Source: Silicimonas sp. (GTDB lineage Bacteria > Pseudomonadota > Alphaproteobacteria > Rhodobacterales > Rhodobacteraceae). From it: 55,278 nt of DNA. The notes under the pieces were generated by a model that saw nothing but the letters and a program-made list of their open reading frames with translations, did no database searches and was not told where the DNA came from. Shown one piece after another: positions 1 through 8,717 of the stretch; position 1 is the stretch's first letter; every line of letters begins with the position of its first letter. The stretch lies in assembly GCA_022826205.1 (NCBI GenBank), contig JAJDVJ010000149.1, positions 1 to 55,278 of the forward strand, given 5' to 3'. The translations under genes and the position numbers were made by a program.

Positions 1-275
1 GCGGCCCTTCTGCCAGAGTGCTTCAGTCCATTTCGTTGCCTCCATGAACCGCCCTGGCTGCTACCAACCGGAGCGACAGTTGTTGGGTGGGATTCGCACC
101 CACCAGAGAGAAGCGCCTTACCACGGCGCACTGAAGATCCGCTTAACCGACGCCCGGCCGAACCGCTTCACCGCAACCCTGGCGCTTGGTGCGGCGCATG
201 GACAGCCGGATCGTGGGAAAAGGGACTGACAGTCGCCATCAGCCGGGACCGGACAGATGTCGCGAGGTTTCCGAG

Positions 276-1373
276 CTAGTCGACACTCGTCCTTCCAATG
301 GCTTCACAGCGTCCAGACATCTTGTCCGAATGGATCTGCAAACCCTCAAACAGAATCTGCGCCCAGTTTAGCGCTCCGGATGTCAGCATGAACACTTCGG
401 GAACGATCACCCATTCGCCAATCCAAGCCCCGCCGGAACGTTCATGTTCATGCAGTGTGAACTCTCCGATCTGTTCGGCCCTTTGCCTGCCAAGTCGGGA
501 CACGGCTTCCATGAACTCGGACGTCCGCTGGTTGCGCTTGTGGTGCATTGCTGAAGAAGCGCCTTTGCCATTCGCATAAACTTCAGAGATTTCGTCAATA
601 TCTGAAGAAGACAGCAAATTCACATTATGGGCGATCTTGCAAAGTGACGCGCAGAGTGCGCCTAGCGCACTTACGATGTCGGCGATCCCATCCCTTGCAT
701 TTTGCCAATGAGGATCCGCTGTCCCCAAGTTGAGCATCGTCGCGATTGCCGACTTGATCTTTTCTCCGGATCCCTTCTCGTAGCCGCGCAGATCTCCGAC
801 CGGTCCGCCGACCTGAACGTTCAAACCTCGTTTGGCCGCCTGATCCGTCGCCTCGAGCCGTCGGGTCAGTTCTGACTTCCATACTGCCAGCTTGGTCGCC
901 AGCCTCATTGGAACGGCGTGTTGGCCATTGGTTCGGCCCATGATCATTGTCGTTGGGTGTGCTCGGATATGCCCGTCCAACAATCCAACCAGCCGGCATG
1001 CTCCGGACCTTATCTCTTCAAGGCCCAACTTCATTTGCATGACCATTGCGGTGTCCATGATGTCTTGCGTGGTTGACTTGTAATGCACGTGACCAGCGTG
1101 GTCCCCTGCCAAAGTGCGAAGTTGCCTTACCAACCCCACTATGGATCGTCCGACCACAGCCGTCTCTTCCGCCAGCGCTTCAATGTCCAGGTCTGTGATC
1201 CTGATGGACGCGATGGCAGAAGCTGCAGATTTCGGAATCAGGCCTTGGTCGGCTTGGGAACTTGCGAGAACCTGTTCGACCTTTAGCCATGCAGAGATCG
1301 TCGCCTGTTCCGACCAAGTCCTCCGCATCTCGGCAGTCGAGAAACAGTCACGATAGATGCGGTAATCAAGCAT
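276..1373 (-). CDS. Adenylosuccinate lyase / carboxymuconate cycloisomerase (PurB/PcaB)-like lyase, short
   Basis: This 365-residue protein belongs to the fumarase/aspartase superfamily, whose members break C-N or C-O bonds by beta-elimination. The three conserved blocks are visible: HYKSTTQD near residues 97-104, GRTNGQHAVP at 146-155, and the signature loop GASSAMHHKRN at 271-281. In the signature the usual Pro after Met is His. The family is normally about 450 residues; here the chain stops soon after the HERSGGAWIGEW segment, so most of the C-terminal domain is absent. Its ATG overlaps the end of tctA by 8 bases, so it is the last gene of the tctCBA operon. This suggests it acts on the imported carboxylate or its product. 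The true substrate is unknown: PurB itself is unlikely given the context, and a PcaB-like or aspartase-like role is possible. Confidence 0.8.
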   Translation of the reverse strand: MLDYRIYRDCFSTAEMRRTWSEQATISAWLKVEQVLASSQADQGLIPKSAASAIASIRITDLDIEALAEETAVVGRSIVGLVRQLRTLAGDHAGHVHYKSTTQDIMDTAMVMQMKLGLEEIRSGACRLVGLLDGHIRAHPTTMIMGRTNGQHAVPMRLATKLAVWKSELTRRLEATDQAAKRGLNVQVGGPVGDLRGYEKGSGEKIKSAIATMLNLGTADPHWQNARDGIADIVSALGALCASLCKIAHNVNLLSSSDIDEISEVYANGKGASSAMHHKRNQRTSEFMEAVSRLGRQRAEQIGEFTLHEHERSGGAWIGEWVIVPEVFMLTSGALNWAQILFEGLQIHSDKMSGRCEAIGRTSVD

Positions 1374-2880
1374 CCCCGTGCCCTCCCTCGGCTATCCGGC
1401 GCTCTTTCATGATTGAGCGGATGCGGAAGCCCATGGCAGCGAGACCGATCAGGATGAAAGCCGCTGCAATTGGCCGCTCGACAAATATCAGCGCGCCCCC
1501 GTCGGACATGAGCAACGCTTGGCGGAAAGTCTCTTCGGCGCCTTTCGCAAGCACGAAAGAGATTACGAAGGCGGCAACATTGAATTCGAACTTCCGCATC
1601 AGCCAGCCGGCAAAGCCGGCCACCGTCATCACGGTCACGTCGAACATAGAGCCGCGGGCTGAATAGGCAGCAACAAAGGCAGTCAGGAAGATCAACGGGT
1701 ACAAGACAGATGTCGGCACTTTCAGGATCAACCTGGCAACTTGCGTCGCACCGAAGAAGCCGATCAGACCATAGGCGAGGATACCGAGCATACCGCAGGC
1801 GAAGAGTTGATAGACCAGTTCTTTGTCCGTCAGGAACAATGTCGGTCCAACCTGGATGCCGTGGATAAGGAACACTCCCAAGAGGATTGCCCCGATCGTC
1901 GAGCCTGGAATTCCAAGAGTCAAAAGTGGGGCCATGGAGGGTCCGGAAACCGCGTTGTTTGCAGCCTCCGGAGCGGCAACGCCCTCAAGCGCCCCATTGC
2001 CCCATTGCTCGGGGTTCCTGGCTCGGCGTTTGCCTTCGCCGTAGGAAATGAACGCGGCGATGGCCGATCCCAATCCCGGCAGCACACCGATGCCAGCTCC
2101 GATGAAGCCACCGCGAACAGCATGCGGAATGCAGGGCTTGTATTCGTCGAAACTCAGCGAATGCCCTTCGGGGTCGGTCACGTTTTCCTTGATCGCATCC
2201 TTCGACTTTTGGCGCTCTTCGAGCTGGGCGAATACCTCGCCCAGAACGAAGACACCAATCATCAGCGGCACGAGGCCAATGCCGTTGGACAATTCGAACG
2301 AACCGAAGGTGAAGCGTTCCTCGCTGGAAATCGGATCGAGGCCAATCATAGCCACCAAGATGCCGAGCAGTGCTGAAGCCAGGCCCTTTGTGATGGACTT
2401 ACCGATCACGGAACCGATCACGACAAATGCAGCAAAGTAGATGGCAAAGGTTTCTGGCGGGCCGAGTTTCAACGCAATTGCGGCGATGAAACCGACGCCG
2501 ACGACCAGCATCACATCGCCCATGAGATCTCCGATGACCGAAGAAATGGTTGCAACCTTCATTGCCTTGCCCGCTTTTCCCGCACGGGCAAGCGGGTATC
2601 CGTCGATTTGGGTGGCGGCGCTAGCCGCGGTGCCGGGAGTATTGAACAGGATTGCGGCAACCGAACCGCCGTATCGTCCCGATTTGCCGATCACGTAGAG
2701 AAACGCGAGGGCAAAAAGTGGTGACATGTAGAATGTGATCGGCAGAAGCATGGCAATGGCCGCCGATGCAGTAAGCCCGGGCGTTGCGCCAACGACCATT
2801 CCAACAGCAGACGCAAGGACGATGGCGAAGAGAAGCGTGGGGTCGGTGATGACCGTTGCGAGAGCGGGAAAGATTTCCAT
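1366..2880 (-). CDS. tctA: Tripartite tricarboxylate transporter large permease TctA
   Basis: This is the roughly 504-residue, 11-12-helix membrane subunit of a TTT (tripartite tricarboxylate) carrier, a secondary transporter driven by an ion gradient. The family hallmarks are present: GATPGLTASAAIAMLLP near the N-terminus, then a GKSGRYGGSVAAIL-NTPG block, and a second Gly/Pro-rich repeat (GVLPGLGSAIAAFISYGEGKR, then GIPGSTIGAILLG). The start was placed at the Met of MEIFPALAT because the preceding 34 codons are basic, read back into tctB, and do not resemble the family. It lies 5 bp downstream of tctB and overlaps the lyase gene, so translation is probably coupled along the operon. Confidence 0.93.
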   Translation of the reverse strand: MEIFPALATVITDPTLLFAIVLASAVGMVVGATPGLTASAAIAMLLPITFYMSPLFALAFLYVIGKSGRYGGSVAAILFNTPGTAASAATQIDGYPLARAGKAGKAMKVATISSVIGDLMGDVMLVVGVGFIAAIALKLGPPETFAIYFAAFVVIGSVIGKSITKGLASALLGILVAMIGLDPISSEERFTFGSFELSNGIGLVPLMIGVFVLGEVFAQLEERQKSKDAIKENVTDPEGHSLSFDEYKPCIPHAVRGGFIGAGIGVLPGLGSAIAAFISYGEGKRRARNPEQWGNGALEGVAAPEAANNAVSGPSMAPLLTLGIPGSTIGAILLGVFLIHGIQVGPTLFLTDKELVYQLFACGMLGILAYGLIGFFGATQVARLILKVPTSVLYPLIFLTAFVAAYSARGSMFDVTVMTVAGFAGWLMRKFEFNVAAFVISFVLAKGAEETFRQALLMSDGGALIFVERPIAAAFILIGLAAMGFRIRSIMKERRIAEGGHGDA

Positions 2881-2885
2881 GAGAC

Positions 2886-3356
2886 TTAACCCCGGAACCA
2901 GTCGAGCAGATCGAATACTTCGCCATAGGGAGGGAAGACGCCGAGCAACTCGAAGAAGATGACGTGGAAGATGAGCGGGCAAATCACGACGGACGCGGCC
3001 AGCCCGATCCGGTTTCGGATACCGAAGATATTAAGTACGACCGGCGCGACAACGGCGGTAGGCAGGACATATCCAAACCAACGGAAAGACTGCTGGTAGA
3101 GCAACGCGACCGCAAAGAGAATCAGGATATCCAGCGTGTCGCTGCCACTGTTTGTGGTCGCGCCGTCACCGCTGTGCGCCGTTCGCATTCCGCCCAGAAC
3201 CAAGAAGCCCGATAGCACCAGCAGCGCGACGGAAGCGGCAAAGGGAACAATCCCCGCCCAGGTGTCGCCTGAACCGGCGGGGGGCACTTGCCAGGCACCC
3301 CAGATTGCAATGAGCGACAGGGCGGCAAGAACGATACCTTCAACCATGTCTCGCAT
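2886..3356 (-). CDS. tctB: Tripartite tricarboxylate transporter small permease TctB
   Basis: This 156-residue protein has four hydrophobic helices and is the small membrane subunit of the TTT carrier. TctB proteins are poorly conserved, so the call rests on size, four-helix topology and its place between tctC and tctA. The start MRDMVEG was chosen because GGAGGAGGT lies just upstream on the coding strand, a very strong ribosome binding site. The longer reading frame upstream runs through the tctC-tctB hairpin and is unlikely to be translated. Confidence 0.88.
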   Translation of the reverse strand: MRDMVEGIVLAALSLIAIWGAWQVPPAGSGDTWAGIVPFAASVALLVLSGFLVLGGMRTAHSGDGATTNSGSDTLDILILFAVALLYQQSFRWFGYVLPTAVVAPVVLNIFGIRNRIGLAASVVICPLIFHVIFFELLGVFPPYGEVFDLLDWFRG

Positions 3357-3392
3357 GGCGACCTCCTCCGGAATTTTGTGTGGTCGGATGAC

Positions 3393-3414
3393 GGGCCGGA
3401 GCGATCTCCGGCCC
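3393..3414 (-). terminator. tctC-tctB intergenic hairpin
   Basis: GGGCCGGAG and CTCCGGCCC form a perfect 9-bp stem around a CGAT loop, in the 72-bp gap between the tctC stop and the tctB start. No T-tract follows in the direction of transcription. It may therefore act as a partial terminator or a 3' stability element that lets the binding protein be made in excess of the permeases, a common arrangement in transporter operons. That role is inferred. Confidence 0.55.
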
Positions 3415-3428
3415 AACCGTTGCAATGT

Positions 3429-4388
3429 TCAGTTGGTCAGGCTTTGGACCAGTGGTGCAGCGTCCGCTTTCATCGCGGCAAGCCCGGCCTTTGCATCAGA
3501 GCCGCCAGCATAGACCGGACCAGTGCCACGTTCCGCCAGAAGCCCGGCAAATTCCGGTTTGGCCGCGATTTCTGCCAGCGCCGCTTCCATGGCGGAGACG
3601 ACTTCGGCAGGCGTGCCCTTGGGAGCAAAGACGATCACGGGAGACGACACAGCCGCGAAGGGAATGCCCAGCTCGCCGAAGGACGGAACATCGGTCATGA
3701 TCGTGTCGCGGTCTTCGCTATTGACGGCTAATGCACGAAGTTGCTCTTCAAAACCGCGAAGCTGCTGTACGCCGAGGAAGCCGAAATCGGCCTGCTCACC
3801 AATCAGGGCAGCGCGGGTCGGTCCGCCGCCCTTGAATGGCACGTCCTGAGCCTCGATGCCATTCTGGGCAAGAAAACCGAGACCGCCGACATGGTGAAAG
3901 CCGCCGCGTCCGGAATGGGCCCAGCGAAGCGAGCCCGGATTGGCCTTTGCAGCGTCAATCACGTCCTGCACGGTCTGGTAGGGGCTGTTCATCGGCACCA
4001 TGAGCGAAGTACGAAGCTGTCCAACCTGAGCCACAAACTCGAAGCTATCCAGTGCGTCGATCTTGGTGTCACGGGTCATCGTCGAGAGCAGGAACGACCC
4101 ACCTGACGTCATCATCATGGTGTAGCCATCCGGCCGAGCTCCAACAACAGCGTTTGCCCCGTTCAATCCACCCGATCCCGGCTTGTTCACCACGACAACC
4201 GGCACGCCCAGCACGCCCTTGGCGGCAGCCGATATGGCGCGAGCGTAGGCATCGGTACCTCCGCCTGCCTTGTATGGCACGACTAGGTTGATCGGGCGTT
4301 TCGGCCAGTCAGCGGAGAGGCTTGCGGTAGATGTTGCGGCGAGCGCGGTAGCTGCGACCATGGTGCCAAGGAATGATCTGCGTTTCAT
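3429..4388 (-). CDS. tctC: Periplasmic solute-binding protein TctC (Bug family)
   Basis: This 319-residue periplasmic binding protein delivers a substrate, typically a carboxylate, to the TctAB permease. It has a twin-arginine-like/Sec signal (MKRRSFLG... to about residue 26) followed by the typical Bug start WPKRPINLVVPYKAGGGTDAYAR. The later G-rich motif near ANAVVGARPDGYTMMM is also typical. It is the first gene of the tctCBA-lyase operon and is divergent from a LysR regulator 106 bp away. Bug-family ligands cannot be read from sequence: citrate, other tricarboxylates, aromatics and amino acids are all known ligands in the family. Confidence 0.92.
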   Translation of the reverse strand: MKRRSFLGTMVAATALAATSTASLSADWPKRPINLVVPYKAGGGTDAYARAISAAAKGVLGVPVVVVNKPGSGGLNGANAVVGARPDGYTMMMTSGGSFLLSTMTRDTKIDALDSFEFVAQVGQLRTSLMVPMNSPYQTVQDVIDAAKANPGSLRWAHSGRGGFHHVGGLGFLAQNGIEAQDVPFKGGGPTRAALIGEQADFGFLGVQQLRGFEEQLRALAVNSEDRDTIMTDVPSFGELGIPFAAVSSPVIVFAPKGTPAEVVSAMEAALAEIAAKPEFAGLLAERGTGPVYAGGSDAKAGLAAMKADAAPLVQSLTN

Positions 4389-4438
4389 GAGGAGTTCCTC
4401 CCAAGGTTAAGACACATCAGACGTAGCAGCAAAATTAA

Positions 4439-4482
4439 TTGCTAAATTTGCAAATATGACATCTAATGCTGCAAGTTTTGCA
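4439..4482. promoter_or_regulatory. Candidate LysR operator between tctC and lysR-type gene
   Basis: The 106-bp divergent intergenic region carries two related dyads: TTGC-TAAATTT-GCAA at 4439-4453 and TGCAA-GTT-TTGCA at 4470-4482. The first has the T-N11-A layout expected of LysR-type recognition sites. Both lie next to the regulator's start and upstream of the tctC operon, as expected for autoregulation plus activation. The assignment rests on pattern and position only. Confidence 0.5.
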
Positions 4483-4494
4483 AGAGTCGTGATC

Positions 4495-5409
4495 ATGAAC
4501 ACCAAAGCGCTCCGCGCGTTTCACCATGCCTTCTCGGAAGGGTCCGTCGCGGCGGCTTCCAGGACCATGCATCTGAGCCAACCAGCCATCAGCAGATTGA
4601 TCAGTGGGTTGGAGGCAGAACTGAAGCTCCAGCTTTTTGACCGTAGCGGACGTTGTCTTTCCCCCACGAACGAGGGGCTCGCCTTCTATCGAGAGGCGGG
4701 TCGCATCCTTGACAATCTCGATGAAATTCCTCGGATTGCCGGAGAGATTCGGGCCGGCCGAACCGAAAGCCTCCGCATCGTCACCATGCCAAGAATTGCG
4801 CAGTTTCTGTCCGCACCCGCCGTCGCTCAATTGATTCAAGAGTGCCCGGACGTCAATGTCAGCCTTGATGTACGGGCAAGACGGGAATCCGGGAAATGGC
4901 TGGCGGGGCGAGAATATGACATTGGCATAGGCGCCCTGCCGGTCAGCCACCCCGAGATTCGAACGGTGCCGCTGATCCGGGTCCGGGCTTTGGCAATCCT
5001 GCCCAAGGCCCATCCTTTGTCAGATACGGATCATGTCACAGCCGATCAGCTTGCGAATGACACCGTCATTCGTCTCATGCACGGTCTTTTGTTGCGGGAT
5101 CAGCTAGACGACACGTTCAATTCGGCGGGTGTCACGCCCGCCAATACTCACGAGGTGTCGTCATCGCAACTTGCCTGCGCTTTGGTTGCCGAGGGCGGCG
5201 GCATCACCATTGCAGATGAGATGGTGGCAAGCCCATTTGGCGACCGTGTCGCCACAGTTCCGATTGAGCCGGAGAAATGGATGACCTTTGGGTTGCTGTT
5301 CCCAAAGACTTCGGAGTCCAACGACGCGACGGCACGATTCAGGGAAATCTTGGTCTGGTTCGTGAAACGGGTCAGTGCGGAAAGCGAAACGATGCAAAGC
5401 CTGACTTAA
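4495..5409 (+). CDS. LysR-family transcriptional regulator, probable regulator of the tctCBA operon
   Basis: This 304-residue LysR-type regulator has an N-terminal winged helix (residues 1-60, MNTKALRAFHHAF..., with SQPAISRLISGLE as recognition helix) and a C-terminal effector-binding domain of periplasmic-binding-protein fold. The start MNTKALR was preferred over the ATG 39 bases upstream because LysR proteins usually begin a few residues before the first helix. It is transcribed away from tctC, the classic arrangement for a LysR activator of a neighbouring uptake operon. The inducer is probably the transported carboxylate or its lyase product. Confidence 0.9.
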   Translation: MNTKALRAFHHAFSEGSVAAASRTMHLSQPAISRLISGLEAELKLQLFDRSGRCLSPTNEGLAFYREAGRILDNLDEIPRIAGEIRAGRTESLRIVTMPRIAQFLSAPAVAQLIQECPDVNVSLDVRARRESGKWLAGREYDIGIGALPVSHPEIRTVPLIRVRALAILPKAHPLSDTDHVTADQLANDTVIRLMHGLLLRDQLDDTFNSAGVTPANTHEVSSSQLACALVAEGGGITIADEMVASPFGDRVATVPIEPEKWMTFGLLFPKTSESNDATARFREILVWFVKRVSAESETMQSLT

Positions 5410-5612
5410 TCATCCCACTGCCAAACTTGGTCTTTCGCGACTCAAGACGACGATGGTAGCGCTGATATGCTGACATTGAAATGCCGAAGAGGAGAGGCAG
5501 ACTTGCGGCTCCAAGCAGGCATCAATTCAACCTGCCGCGAACGGCGTGCGGGCCCTGTGGAACGGACATTCGGTAATTCCGGACTTTGGTCGACACGCCC
5601 TGAAAACTGAAG

Positions 5613-6359
5613 TCATTGCCCGTGGGACAGTGCCTCAAACGCGGCAAAGTCCTGTGCGATGGTCTTTGCTGCAACATCCAGCAACCGTTGGCCATCTTCC
5701 GGAGTGGCGAGCGCTGAGTGGGAACCCACCCGGCCATCCGGAAAGGCCGCACGATGTTCAGACGGCGGACCGTGGCGATCACCTTTGTGCGCGCGCAGGT
5801 ACGCAGTGCTCAGCCGCTCCGGAGGCTCAGTTGCCTGATTGGCGGGCAGGGTTCCCAGTAGGCTCTGGGTGATCGCGATCTCGGACGGTGTGGCGTGCAT
5901 GCCCTCCCAGTCCCCGTACAGATCCTTTCGCAATTCATTTACGGGCGCAGGCTCCCACCAGCTGCGGATGCGAAGCCTTGCGGACGCGACGGTGTCGGCA
6001 ATCAGGTTGAGCGGTTCGAGGTTGGCGCCATGCCCGTTCACCACGAACACACCGGAAAATCCCTGTGCCAGGAGCGCGGTGATGACTTCTTCTGCAAGGG
6101 TGCGGAAGGTAACTGCGGACACTGAGACTGTTCCGGGAAACGCAGTGTTGAAAGGCGCGGGCGTATAGGCCAGCGGTGGTGCGACGATGGCATCGCAGAT
6201 CTCCGCAGCGGCCAGTGCAACGGCTTCGGCGCAGATCGTGTCGGTACCGATGCGACCCATGGGCCCGTGCTGCTCGGTCGAGCCGACAGGCAGCATAATT
6301 GCCGCACCTTCCGCTATGCGCCCGTCAACTTCGTACCAGGTCATCTGTGCCAGTTTCAT
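5613..6359 (-). CDS. Creatininase-family amidohydrolase
   Basis: This 248-residue metal-dependent amidohydrolase belongs to the creatininase/MftE-like family. Metal-binding motifs are visible: LPVGSTEQHGPMGRIGTDT (Glu, His, Asp ligands), VNGHGANLEPL, and GMHATPSEIA, which supplies a further His and Glu. The start MKLAQMTWYEV was chosen because the family begins with such a segment; the longer frame contains unrelated basic residues. It is divergent from an XRE-cupin regulator and next to an amino-acid-type ABC transporter, which suggests hydrolysis of an imported amide or lactam. Creatinine itself is only one of several possible substrates. Confidence 0.85.
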   Translation of the reverse strand: MKLAQMTWYEVDGRIAEGAAIMLPVGSTEQHGPMGRIGTDTICAEAVALAAAEICDAIVAPPLAYTPAPFNTAFPGTVSVSAVTFRTLAEEVITALLAQGFSGVFVVNGHGANLEPLNLIADTVASARLRIRSWWEPAPVNELRKDLYGDWEGMHATPSEIAITQSLLGTLPANQATEPPERLSTAYLRAHKGDRHGPPSEHRAAFPDGRVGSHSALATPEDGQRLLDVAAKTIAQDFAAFEALSHGQ

Positions 6360-6435
6360 CGCGAGTCCGCTCAAGAATTGCGCGGCATCCTGAGTAGTGC
6401 TTTTCCTTTTTGCAACACGCCGGTACCCTGACCCC

Positions 6436-7044
6436 ATGGACGATGCACCTGCCAAAAGTGTTGACAGGCCGCCGTTGGATCAACTGATCGGGTCGGCAGT
6501 CAAGACATATCGGGTGCTGGCGGGGCTGACACTTGCCGAGCTGTCTGGTCGTTCCGGCGTTTCGACCGCCATGATTTCAAAGATCGAGCGAGGCCAGGTC
6601 TCGGCGTCGCTTGGGACGCTTGAAGCACTCGCAGGCGGCATCGGCGTACCCCTGATCAACTTCTTCTCAGGGACCGTTGAACGCTCAGATGTCTCATTTG
6701 TGGCGGCGGGTGAGGGTGTGACGGTTCAGCGGCAGAGCATCGGCTATGGTCACAGCTACAAGCTGATCGGCAGGGCTGCTGCAAAGCATGTGAGTTTCGA
6801 GAGTTTCAGCGTCACGCTTGAAGCGCCATTGGGACCAAGGCCGCTATATCAGCACCAGGGTGTTGAATTCATCCATGTCACCGATGGCGAGATGGTCTAT
6901 GGCTGCGGTGAGCAGGCGTATGACATGCGCAAGGGTGACAGCCTGAGTTTCGATTCGAACGCCACACATGGCCCGGTTGAACTGAAAACGGACACGGTCA
7001 GTTTCGTGACGGTGATTTCGAAAGCGGTGCCGGGCGGAGAGTAA
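6436..7044 (+). CDS. XRE-family regulator with C-terminal cupin sensor
   Basis: The 202-residue protein has an N-terminal helix-turn-helix (about residues 15-70, with LAGLTLAELSGRSGVSTAMISKIERG) and a C-terminal cupin barrel (about 115-195, with HQGVEFIHVTDGEMVYGCGEQAYDMRKGDSL). Proteins of this layout usually repress catabolic or uptake genes and bind a small ligand in the cupin. The start MDDAPAK was chosen over an upstream ATG that would add a tail without SD support. It faces away from the creatininase gene and is followed by a strong hairpin, so it probably controls the amidohydrolase, the neighbouring ABC transporter, or both. Confidence 0.88.
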   Translation: MDDAPAKSVDRPPLDQLIGSAVKTYRVLAGLTLAELSGRSGVSTAMISKIERGQVSASLGTLEALAGGIGVPLINFFSGTVERSDVSFVAAGEGVTVQRQSIGYGHSYKLIGRAAAKHVSFESFSVTLEAPLGPRPLYQHQGVEFIHVTDGEMVYGCGEQAYDMRKGDSLSFDSNATHGPVELKTDTVSFVTVISKAVPGGE

Positions 7045-7047
7045 GAA

Positions 7048-7070
7048 CGCCCGGCCGCGAAGGCCGGGCG
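7048..7070. terminator. Bidirectional hairpin between convergent genes
   Basis: CGCCCGGCC and GGCCGGGCG form a perfect 9-bp GC stem around a GCGAA loop, followed on the plus strand by CTTGTCT. It fills the 43-bp gap between the convergent regulator gene and ABC binding-protein gene, so it most likely terminates both. Confidence 0.8.
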
Positions 7071-7087
7071 CTTGTCTCATGCTCTGA

Positions 7088-7858
7088 TCACAGACCCCAT
7101 TTTTCCCGGTTCGCTTCAAAGAAGCCCTGCGCCTTCTTCACCTTGATCCAGTTGTTTACATAGTTGATCCAGACCTGATCGCTCTGTGGCAGCAGCATGG
7201 CGATTGGGGAGGGAGCCCGGGGGCCGGCATTCTTGACACGCACGACCGAGAATTTGGCCTCGAGTGTCGACCCTTCGATGTTCGAGGTGATGAACACATC
7301 CGCGCGCCCGGCCAGAACTTCCTGGAACCCACGCGCCGGAGCCTCGACCACCTTGATGTCGGCATTCGGGAACCATTCACGCACCCGCTTTTCGAAGGTA
7401 GTGCCCAAGGTTGTGGCAACCTTTACGCCCTGTTGGTTGATCGAATCATAGCCATCGAACTTGTCGGCCTTGTCACTTGTCGTGAAGGGGAACAGCTCGA
7501 CGGCGATGTAGCTGTCCGAAAAGCCCGCGACCTTCATCCGCGGCGGTGAAATCGATGCCGAACCCGTAATGTGGTACTTGCCGGCGACCACGCCGTTGAC
7601 AAGCGTCTTCCAGTCTGTCGGCACATATTCAACTTCGACGCCAAGATCATTTGCAAGTTCGGTCGTGATGTCGATGTCGTAGCCCTTGTAGTTGTTCGTG
7701 GCAGGGTCGCGCAGGGTCATCGGGTTCCAGTCACCCGTTGTGCCGACCTTGAGCACTCCCGAATCCAGGATTTCGTTCAACGCCGATTGCGCCAGAGCGG
7801 CGCTCGACAATGTCAGACCAAGCACTGCGGCTGCTGCAGCTTTCCAAAACTGGTTCAT
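7088..7858 (-). CDS. ABC transporter substrate-binding protein, amino-acid (family 3) type
   Basis: This 256-residue periplasmic protein has a signal peptide cut near residue 23 (AALA|QS) and a family-3 binding fold. The start LNEILDSGVLKVGTTGDWNPMT and the segment YKGYDIDITTELANDLG are typical of polar amino-acid binders and of cyclohexadienyl-dehydratase-like proteins. Residues around SASISPPRMKVAGFSDSY form the usual ligand cleft. Its gene is divergent from the ATPase and permease genes of the same transporter. Because of the PheC-like resemblance, a secreted dehydratase activity cannot be excluded, but the context favours uptake. Confidence 0.85.
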   Translation of the reverse strand: MNQFWKAAAAAVLGLTLSSAALAQSALNEILDSGVLKVGTTGDWNPMTLRDPATNNYKGYDIDITTELANDLGVEVEYVPTDWKTLVNGVVAGKYHITGSASISPPRMKVAGFSDSYIAVELFPFTTSDKADKFDGYDSINQQGVKVATTLGTTFEKRVREWFPNADIKVVEAPARGFQEVLAGRADVFITSNIEGSTLEAKFSVVRVKNAGPRAPSPIAMLLPQSDQVWINYVNNWIKVKKAQGFFEANREKWGL

Positions 7859-7942
7859 CTATTTCTCCCGTTGGTGGCGGTTGAGTCTTGTTGCCATATC
7901 GCTCCTTGATCTGAGCACAACGGAGAGGTAGCCTCAAGAAAA

Positions 7943-7958
7943 TATTCTACTGAGAATA
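7943..7958. promoter_or_regulatory. Candidate operator, inverted repeat TATTCT-N4-AGAATA
   Basis: A perfect 6-bp inverted repeat, TATTCT-ACTG-AGAATA, lies 19 bp upstream of the ABC ATPase start in the 118-bp divergent gap to the binding-protein gene. The position fits an operator that controls both halves of the transporter. The neighbouring XRE-cupin protein is the obvious candidate to bind it, but that is inferred; no second clear copy is seen in front of the creatininase gene. Confidence 0.4.
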
Positions 7959-7976
7959 AAATGGGGCGGTCAGCTG

Positions 7977-8717
7977 ATGCCAGACGCCGTGGTCGAGCTT
8001 GTTGGCGTGAACAAGTGGTATGGCGCATTTCATGCGCTGAAAGACTTTAGCCTTGCGATCGGCAGCGGCGAAAGGGTCGTCATCTGTGGTCCGTCCGGGT
8101 CCGGAAAGTCCACGGTTGTACGCTGCATCAACCAGTTGGAAAGGCACCAAAAGGGCACGATCCGAATTGATGGGGTCGAATTGACCGACGATCCCAAGTC
8201 CGTAGCGAGGATCCGGTCCGAGGTTGGCATGGTGTTCCAGCAATTCAACCTGTTCCCGCATCTGACCGTGCTTGAGAATCTGACCCTTGGTCCGATCAAG
8301 GCGCGCGGTCTGAGTCGGAAAGACGCTGAAGCAAGAGCCCGTCACTATCTTGAGCGTGTGCATATTCCCGATCAGGCTGACAAACGCCCCATGCAATTGT
8401 CAGGAGGTCAGCAACAACGAGTGGCCATCGCCAGATCGCTTTGTATGGAACCACGGGTCCTGTTGTTCGACGAGCCGACTTCGGCATTGGACCCGGAAAT
8501 GATATCCGAAGTCTTGGATGTAATGGTCGAGCTGGCCGAAGACGGCATGACCATGGTCGTTGTGACTCATGAGATGGGATTTGCCCGCAAGGTTGCCGAC
8601 AACATGGTCTTCATGGATGCCGGCGAGACAGTGGAACAGGGCAAGCCGGAGCACCTTTTCACCAGTCCAAAGTCCGAACGGTGTCGGAAATTTCTGAGCC
8701 AGATCCTGCAGCACTGA
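7977..8717 (+). CDS. Amino-acid ABC transporter ATP-binding protein (GlnQ/BztD type)
   Basis: This 246-residue ATPase energises import. The ABC motifs are complete: Walker A GPSGSGKS (38-45), Q-loop [10 protein letters not shown], signature [15 protein letters not shown] (from 141), Walker [14 protein letters not shown] (from 161) and H-loop VVTHEMGFA. The DNLVFMD-like end and overall length are typical of polar amino-acid importers. Its stop directly abuts the GTG start of the permease gene, so the two are coupled. Confidence 0.93.
   Translation: MPDAVVELVGVNKWYGAFHALKDFSLAIGSGERVVICGPSGSGKSTVVRCINQLERHQKGTIRIDGVELTDDPKSVARIRSEVGMVFQQFNLFPHLTVLENLTLGPIKARGLSRKDAEARARHYLERVHIPDQADKRPMQLSGGQQQRVAIARSLCMEPRVLLFDEPTSALDPEMISEVLDVMVELAEDGMTMVVVTHEMGFARKVADNMVFMDAGETVEQGKPEHLFTSPKSERCRKFLSQILQH

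Noticed and set aside
86-160. A tRNA-like segment on the minus strand (GGTGGG-loop-CCCACC resembling a T-arm, and a D-arm-like GCGC hairpin).
   Set aside because: There is no room for an anticodon arm between the two hairpins and no 7-bp acceptor stem can be formed, so it is not a tRNA. It may be chance or a deleted remnant. Nothing else was seen in 1-275.
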